Positions 61,329-64,000 of a stretch of DNA of 64,000 bases are shown one piece after another. This DNA is from Pseudoips prasinana (lineage: Eukaryota; Arthropoda; Insecta; Lepidoptera; Nolidae), in NCBI GenBank assembly GCA_951640165.1, contig OX621256.1, positions 1,674,001 to 1,738,000 on the forward strand. The letters are read 5' to 3'. Below the pieces are notes generated by a model that saw only the letters and a list, made by a program, of their open reading frames with translations, was not told where the DNA came from and did not search any database. Numbering within the stretch: the stretch's first letter is position 1; the number at the start of each line of letters is the position of its first letter. Made by a program: the position numbers and the translations under genes.

Positions 61329-61525
61329 TCATCATCATCATATCAGCTTAAAGACGTCCACTGCTGGACAAAGGTCTCCCCCAAGGATATCCACAATAGC
61401 CGGTCCTGCGCTGCCCGTATCTAGCGGCTTCCCGCGACCCTTGCCAGGTCGATTGCCGTCGATCCACCTTGTAAGGGCCTGCCCACGCTGCGTCTTCCAG
61501 TTCGTGGTCGCCACTCGAGAACGAA
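61329..61525 (-). mobile_element. RTE LINE 3' end fragment
   Basis: ATCATATCAGCTTAAAGACG, CAAGGATATCCACAATAGCC, GGTCGATTGCCGTCGATCC, GCGTCTTCCAGTTCGTGGTC: about 195 bp of the RTE C-terminal coding region and end. Confidence 0.75.
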
Positions 61526-61640
61526 AGAAAAATAGGACCACCTTATAATATGAATACCTTCTCGTAGGTTTCTTTAATCGTGACTAAGGGTAAGTAATGG
61601 AATCAGGCGTTACTTTGCGGAAATCCATAACAATCAAAAT

Positions 61641-61687
61641 ACTCGTCGAGTGCTCGAAGGAGACTCTCCTTCGAGCACTCGACGAGT
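61641..61687. repeat. Perfect 21-bp-arm hairpin
   Basis: ACTCGTCGAGTGCTCGAAGG (arm, plus one A), loop GACTC, then the exact complement. GC-rich for this region. Single copy in the window. Confidence 0.75.
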
Positions 61688-61854
61688 TAGCAGCCCTTGA
61701 GAATGGTCCGTAGAGGACTGAAACACGTGTTGGGTATCGTACTGGCGCATGTAATTTGCTTTTTTATATCGTCCTTCTTGCATGTGCACATTTTTGCGGG
61801 CGGGAGGGCGGTGCAAATTGCATCCCGGCATGATTTAACTGACAAACTTACTAG

Positions 61855-62471
61855 CAAATGATGAACACAATTCCATTTTGGATATCTTTATGGGAGCCTT
61901 TTGTCCAGCGGTGGAGGTAATTTGGCGGACGTGATGATGATGATACAAAGATAAAACGCTAATCATTATTTTTCTTGTCTTATATTATACCGGTTTTGGT
62001 TGGGTCACTTAACCTGCGAAGCCATTATGGTGACGAAGACTCATGATGTATGAAGTTGCAATTTGTGGGAGATCTGGAGTCCAAACTAAGCTAAGGCCTG
62101 TATTTTAATTTAGCACTCCAGGCCCCCCCGAAACCTAGTACATTATATAAATTTGTCAGCAAGATACTTCTATATTATTTATCTAGCTGTATATATATTA
62201 TATATATCTTCTTCTTTAATCATGGGATTGAATTAAATTATACATACATTAGTAAATGATTCTGATAAACAATATTATGTAAATAGTAGTTATAAGATTT
62301 TAAAAATTGTCTTCAGTAATATCACATTTATGTTACTGCAGCAATTTGATCATGTTTTCGGTATCAGAGTAATCCATTTTAAGCAGCCAGTTTCTTACCA
62401 CATTACTGCATTCGGCTCTCCGGTAGTTTGCTAAGGAAATTTCCTTGTTTAACTTATTATAGATCATACTT
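61855..62471 (+). repeat. Left arm of a 617-bp inverted duplication
   Basis: Exact-length inverted match to 63293-63909. It contains a LINE RT tail, its UTR and an RTE-type (ATG)n end (GGTGGAGGTAATTTGGCGG). I noticed one mismatch (62331). Confidence 0.88.
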
Positions 62472-63090
62472 CCTCGAAATGGAAAGAATTTTTGTGCAAA
62501 AGAAGTATGTAAAACTGGGTTCACAAATTGCATAATGCTTTCTTGTAGATGCCATGCGTTTTCTGCTTTCTTCAGGAAGGTTAATATGTTTACGTAGTAC
62601 GGTTTGCAGGAACGTACAGCTGACGAACAGTCAGTACTTGTGCTTCCTTGTAGAGTTGTAAAGTAGAGAACAAACGAGGTTTAGATAAACTTACTTTTAA
62701 AATCATTCTCTGAGTTATTTCCAGAATTATTATTTTAGTTTTATCAGCACCTCCCCATGTGGTGATACAGTATGAGATTATTGATTGTACTAAGGCCTCA
62801 TACACCATTCTAACGGTCTGTTTCTGCGCTACATCACGAAGTTCTTTGAAAATGTATGTAAGCTTTCGAACTCTGTTAGATAGGGACTTTATGTGGTTCG
62901 CGAAAGTTAATTTTGCATCTATCTCAACTCCTAAATATTTAATGCATTCAGTACGGCTAATTTTGGGACAGTTACAATTTTGAGATGGAGGGAAGTTACA
63001 TTTATGTTCAAAGATGGTATTTGAGAGAGCAGCCACTTCCATTCGATTTTGAATATGGAATACCATGTATTTGGTTTTGTCTTCGTTCAA
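62333..63090 (-). pseudogene. LINE RT C-terminal fragment (CR1/L2-like)
   Basis: 63090-62590: NEDKTKYMVFHIQNRMEVAA, IKYLGVEIDAKLTFANHIKS, LSNRVRKLTYIFKELRDVA, SYCITTWGGADKTK, EAQVLTVRQLYVPANRTT. Resuming in another frame from 62533: HTSFAQKFFPFRGSMIYNKL and WLLKMDYSDTENMIKLLQ to the natural stop. This is the post-YADD part of the RT; the catalytic core is missing and the frame is broken near 62560. Confidence 0.75.
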
Positions 63091-63132
63091 AGCTATGCAA
63101 TGCTAGTGAACAATAGCTATCAGAATTAATGG

Positions 63133-63292
63133 CTTCATCATCAACCTAAAGTCGGCTACTGGTGGACATTGGCTTTTTCCAGAGGTGTCCAGAATATTAC
63201 CATTTGGAGGGGTTTGTTATAGTCACCACGCTTGGCACGTGAGTTGGGCAGCAGCGCCTCCTGTTTACTAGCTACCACCCAACTGCGGTCGT
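63133..63292 (-). mobile_element. Short RTE-derived copy, diverged subfamily
   Basis: ATCATCAACCTAAAGTCGGC, GGTGGACATTGGC, TTACCATTTGGAGGGG, TAGTCACCACGCTTGGCACG, GAGTTGGGCAGCAGCGCC. Lies between the arms of the inverted duplication and ends at the right arm. Confidence 0.55.
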
Positions 63293-63909
63293 AAGTATGA
63301 TCTATAATAAGTTAAACAAGGAAATTTCCTTAGCAAACTACCGGAGAGCCGAATGCAGTAATGTGGTAAGAAACTGGCTGCTTAAAATGGATTACTCTGA
63401 TACCGAAAACATGATCAAATTGCTGCAGTAACTTAAATGTGATATTACTGAAGACAATTTTTAAAATCTTATAACTACTATTTACATAATATTGTTTATC
63501 AGAATCATTTACTAATGTATGTATAATTTAATTCAATCCCATGATTAAAGAAGAAGATATATATAATATATATACAGCTAGATAAATAATATAGAAGTAT
63601 CTTGCTGACAAATTTATATAATGTACTAGGTTTCGGGGGGGCCTGGAGTGCTAAATTAAAATACAGGCCTTAGCTTAGTTTGGACTCCAGATCTCCCACA
63701 AATTGCAACTTCATACATCATGAGTCTTCGTCACCATAATGGCTTCGCAGGTTAAGTGACCCAACCAAAACCGGTATAATATAAGACAAGAAAAATAATG
63801 ATTAGCGTTTTATCTTTGTATCATCATCATCACGTCCGCCAAATGACCTCCACCGCTGGACAAAAGGCTCCCATAAAGATATCCAAAATGGAATTGTGTT
63901 CATCATTTG
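63293..63909 (-). repeat. Right arm of the 617-bp inverted duplication
   Basis: Inverted copy of 61855-62471. The LINE RT tail is repeated here on the plus strand, starting abruptly at SMIYNKL, so the right arm is a partial copy of the left, made together with its UTR and flanking RTE end. Confidence 0.88.
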
Positions 63910-63929
63910 ATCCAAATTAACTAGATTGA

Positions 63930-64000
63930 TAATATATATATAATGTATAATAATATCTAATGTATACAACTATATTACTACAAACATGTTCTGACTATTT
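63930..64000 (+). mobile_element. LINE 3' end (TTTTA-tailed family), cut by the window edge
   Basis: AATATCTAATGTATACAAC, TATATTACTACAAACATGTT, CTGACTATTT matches 2310-2360 of the copy at 1926. Confidence 0.6.

Overview
The window looks like nuclear DNA of a moth or butterfly (Lepidoptera). It is AT-rich, its genes are intron-split, and it is crowded with SINEs, LINE 3' ends, MITEs and Helitron-like repeats of kinds I know from that order. The assignment is made by eye and no species can be named. Element borders are usually good to about 10 bp; borders fixed by a target-site duplication (TSD) are exact.

One host gene is visible, on the minus strand: the polarity scaffold Patj. Exons at 38641-38811, 37846-37952, 36728-36852 and 6943-7034 join in phase with GT..AG borders. 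They encode the linker before a PDZ domain and most of that domain. The last two exons, which split the PDZ domain, are 29.7 kb apart, so about half the window is one intron filled with transposons. Two small upstream exons (39874-39929 and a 13-nt microexon at 40035-40047) are tentative. The 3' end of the gene lies beyond the left edge and the first PDZ domain was not found.

Layout. 0.6-2.7 kb: CR1-like LINE 5' fragment (ORF1 with esterase-like domain) and LINE 3' ends. 3-9.1 kb: tRNA-derived SINEs, 5S rRNA-derived SINEs, a 182-bp hairpin and the last visible Patj exon. 9.7-11.7 kb: 5'-truncated RTE LINE with an open reverse transcriptase (RT) frame. 12-23 kb: fragments of CR1/Jockey-like LINEs, SINEs, Helitron-like repeats and MITEs. 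23.3-26.5 kb: full-length RTE LINE. 26.7-36.7 kb: SINEs, a Harbinger-like MITE, and an hAT-like element inside a tandem duplication. 36.7-40 kb: Patj exons. 40-48 kb: nested SINEs and MITEs and a 1.1-kb hAT-like element. 48.2-58.6 kb: one old RTE-like LINE broken by three later insertions (a second RTE LINE, a LINE 3' end, and a young Ty3/gypsy LTR element with almost no coding capacity), each with a readable TSD. 59.7-61.1 kb: degenerate tandem array carrying two insertions. 61.8-63.9 kb: 617-bp inverted duplication around a LINE RT fragment.

How the parts relate. The RTE LINE appears to supply the machinery for many short copies that keep its 5' about 190 nt and its extreme 3' end. The CR1-like LINEs share a 3' hairpin whose stems differ between copies but stay paired. 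Nothing here looks like a bacterial operon or defence system. The most unusual material is the 5S-derived SINE family, the internally deleted RTE derivatives, the covarying LINE 3' hairpin and the nested-insertion record.
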